Shown here: positions 5,507 through 6,112 of the stretch, piece by piece | Layout of the letters: every line of letters begins with the position of its first letter | Position numbering within the stretch: the stretch's first letter is position 1 | NCBI GenBank assembly: GCA_001437625.1 | Contig: LIAL01000065.1 | Coordinates: 1-6,112, forward strand | Source of the DNA: Nitrosopumilus sp. BACL13 MAG-121220-bin23 | GTDB lineage: Archaea > Thermoproteota > Nitrososphaeria > Nitrososphaerales > Nitrosopumilaceae | Direction: 5' to 3' | DNA: 6,112 bases | Program-made: the position numbers and the translations under genes | Notes under the pieces: model-generated | What the model saw: only the letters and a program-made list of their open reading frames with translations | Told to the model about the DNA's origin: nothing | Database searches by the model: none

Positions 5507-6073
5507 ATGCTTTTACATTTTATTTTTGTTGTAAAAGAAGAAGATCTTGAAAAAAAAAAAAATGAATTTGAATATGTCAAAAAAATGGCTCAATTTTACA
5601 AAGTATGGATTAATGAAAATTTTGGAATAGATTATGAAATTAAATGCGATGAATTAATTACAAAACCTAGAAGTATTTTTCAGAAACTTGATACACATAC
5701 ACTTGTACGTGATCATGAGCAACGAGGAAAAGACACTTATCATTTTTACTTAACTCATTTTAAACCCCTGTGGACTGATTGTACATGTGAAGGGTATCAT
5801 GCCGAAAATTTTGGGATGATCTTTTGGCAATCTCCTAAAGAATCACCAGATATTTTATTTTTAGCAGAAAAAAATTGTACAACTGTCTCACATGAAATTA
5901 TTCATGAAATGTTGAGACTTAAAGGAAATAGAAAATACATTCATGAAGTTCATGATGTTTGGACAAAACATTTCTATGATCAATTAGAATTTCAACAATA
6001 CGGTGAAAACTTTCAAAACACTGATGGTAAACCTATGTTTTTAACTATGGATATTAGTAAATTCAAAAATTAA
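5507..6073 (+). CDS. Protein of unknown function with HEIIH zinc-metalloprotease-like motif
   Basis: I do not recognise the family of this 188-residue protein. HEIIH at residues 129-133, within TTVSHEIIHEMLRLKG, has the HExxH form of zincin metalloproteases: two zinc-binding histidines and a catalytic glutamate in a helix. H146, H149, D150 and H155 in the next segment (YIHEVHDVWTKH) could provide the third zinc ligand, although the usual HExxHxxGxxH spacing is absent. Upstream are a charged, possibly coiled helix (about 10-35), a CxC pair (C92, C94) in LWTDCTCEGYH, and a core with aromatic residues. MLLHFIFVVKEE at the start looks like a beta strand rather than a signal peptide, and no membrane segment is seen, so it is probably cytoplasmic. 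The ATG follows a T-run with no Shine-Dalgarno sequence. Calling it a protease is inference from one motif. Confidence 0.87.
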   Translation: MLLHFIFVVKEEDLEKKKNEFEYVKKMAQFYKVWINENFGIDYEIKCDELITKPRSIFQKLDTHTLVRDHEQRGKDTYHFYLTHFKPLWTDCTCEGYHAENFGMIFWQSPKESPDILFLAEKNCTTVSHEIIHEMLRLKGNRKYIHEVHDVWTKHFYDQLEFQQYGENFQNTDGKPMFLTMDISKFKN

Positions 6074-6081
6074 TTTTTTTT
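6074..6081 (+). terminator. T8 run after the HEIIH-protein gene
   Basis: Eight T directly follow the TAA stop at 6071-6073, then AT-rich DNA runs to the window end. This is a plausible archaeal T-tract terminator; no stem-loop is present. Confidence 0.45.
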
Positions 6082-6112
6082 AAAATATTAGCACTTTGTA
6101 ACTGAATAAATA

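Noticed and set aside
5559..5590. A-rich run (A10 at about 5552-5561 and AAAAAA near 5579) as possible frameshift site in the HEIIH gene
   Set aside because: The frame stays open and coherent through it to the HEIIH motif and the final stop, and lysine-rich coding explains the As.

Overview
The window looks like chromosomal core-genome DNA from an AT-rich archaeon, most likely a marine ammonia-oxidising Thaumarchaeote of the Nitrosopumilus type. The evidence is the archaeal form of three tRNA-synthetase polypeptides, starts that look leaderless with an A/T box about 26 nt upstream, a stand-alone Lrp-type RAM domain, and an RNA with an archaeal H/ACA-like fold. The lineage is an inference from gene content and base composition; there is no rRNA here to confirm it. 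I see no insertion sequence, phage gene, CRISPR array or tRNA gene.

Layout. On the minus strand, trpS (306-1418) is followed with a 4-nt ATGA overlap by a small unrecognised gene (28-309). Divergent from trpS, across only 51 bp, pheS (1470-2858) and pheT (2849-4492) overlap by 10 bp on the plus strand. The 51-bp gap has one TTTAAAAA box almost exactly at its middle, about 26 nt from each start codon, so one TATA-like element may serve both transcripts. Together these genes make tryptophanyl- and phenylalanyl-tRNA synthetase, the enzymes that charge tRNA with the two aromatic amino acids Trp and Phe.

The 295-bp gap 4493-4787 first holds T-rich sequence, probably the pheST transcript end. It then holds a compact GC-richer block (about 4571-4740, roughly 48% G+C by hand count, in clearly AT-rich surroundings) with two stem-loops. 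The 3' stem-loop fits the archaeal H/ACA pseudouridylation-guide model in detail: an 8-bp lower stem, a 6+6-nt pocket, a short upper stem, a well-formed kink-turn, and an ACA box 15 nt from the pocket. This is the most interesting element of the window.

Downstream on the plus strand are an EVE-domain (PUA-like) protein (4788-5207), an Lrp/AsnC effector-binding (RAM) domain without a DNA-binding domain (5251-5490), and a 188-residue protein with an HEIIH zinc-protease-like motif (5507-6073). An 18-bp near-perfect palindrome sits between a TATA-like box and the start of the RAM-domain gene. T-runs of eight follow the RAM gene and the HEIIH gene and may end their transcripts.
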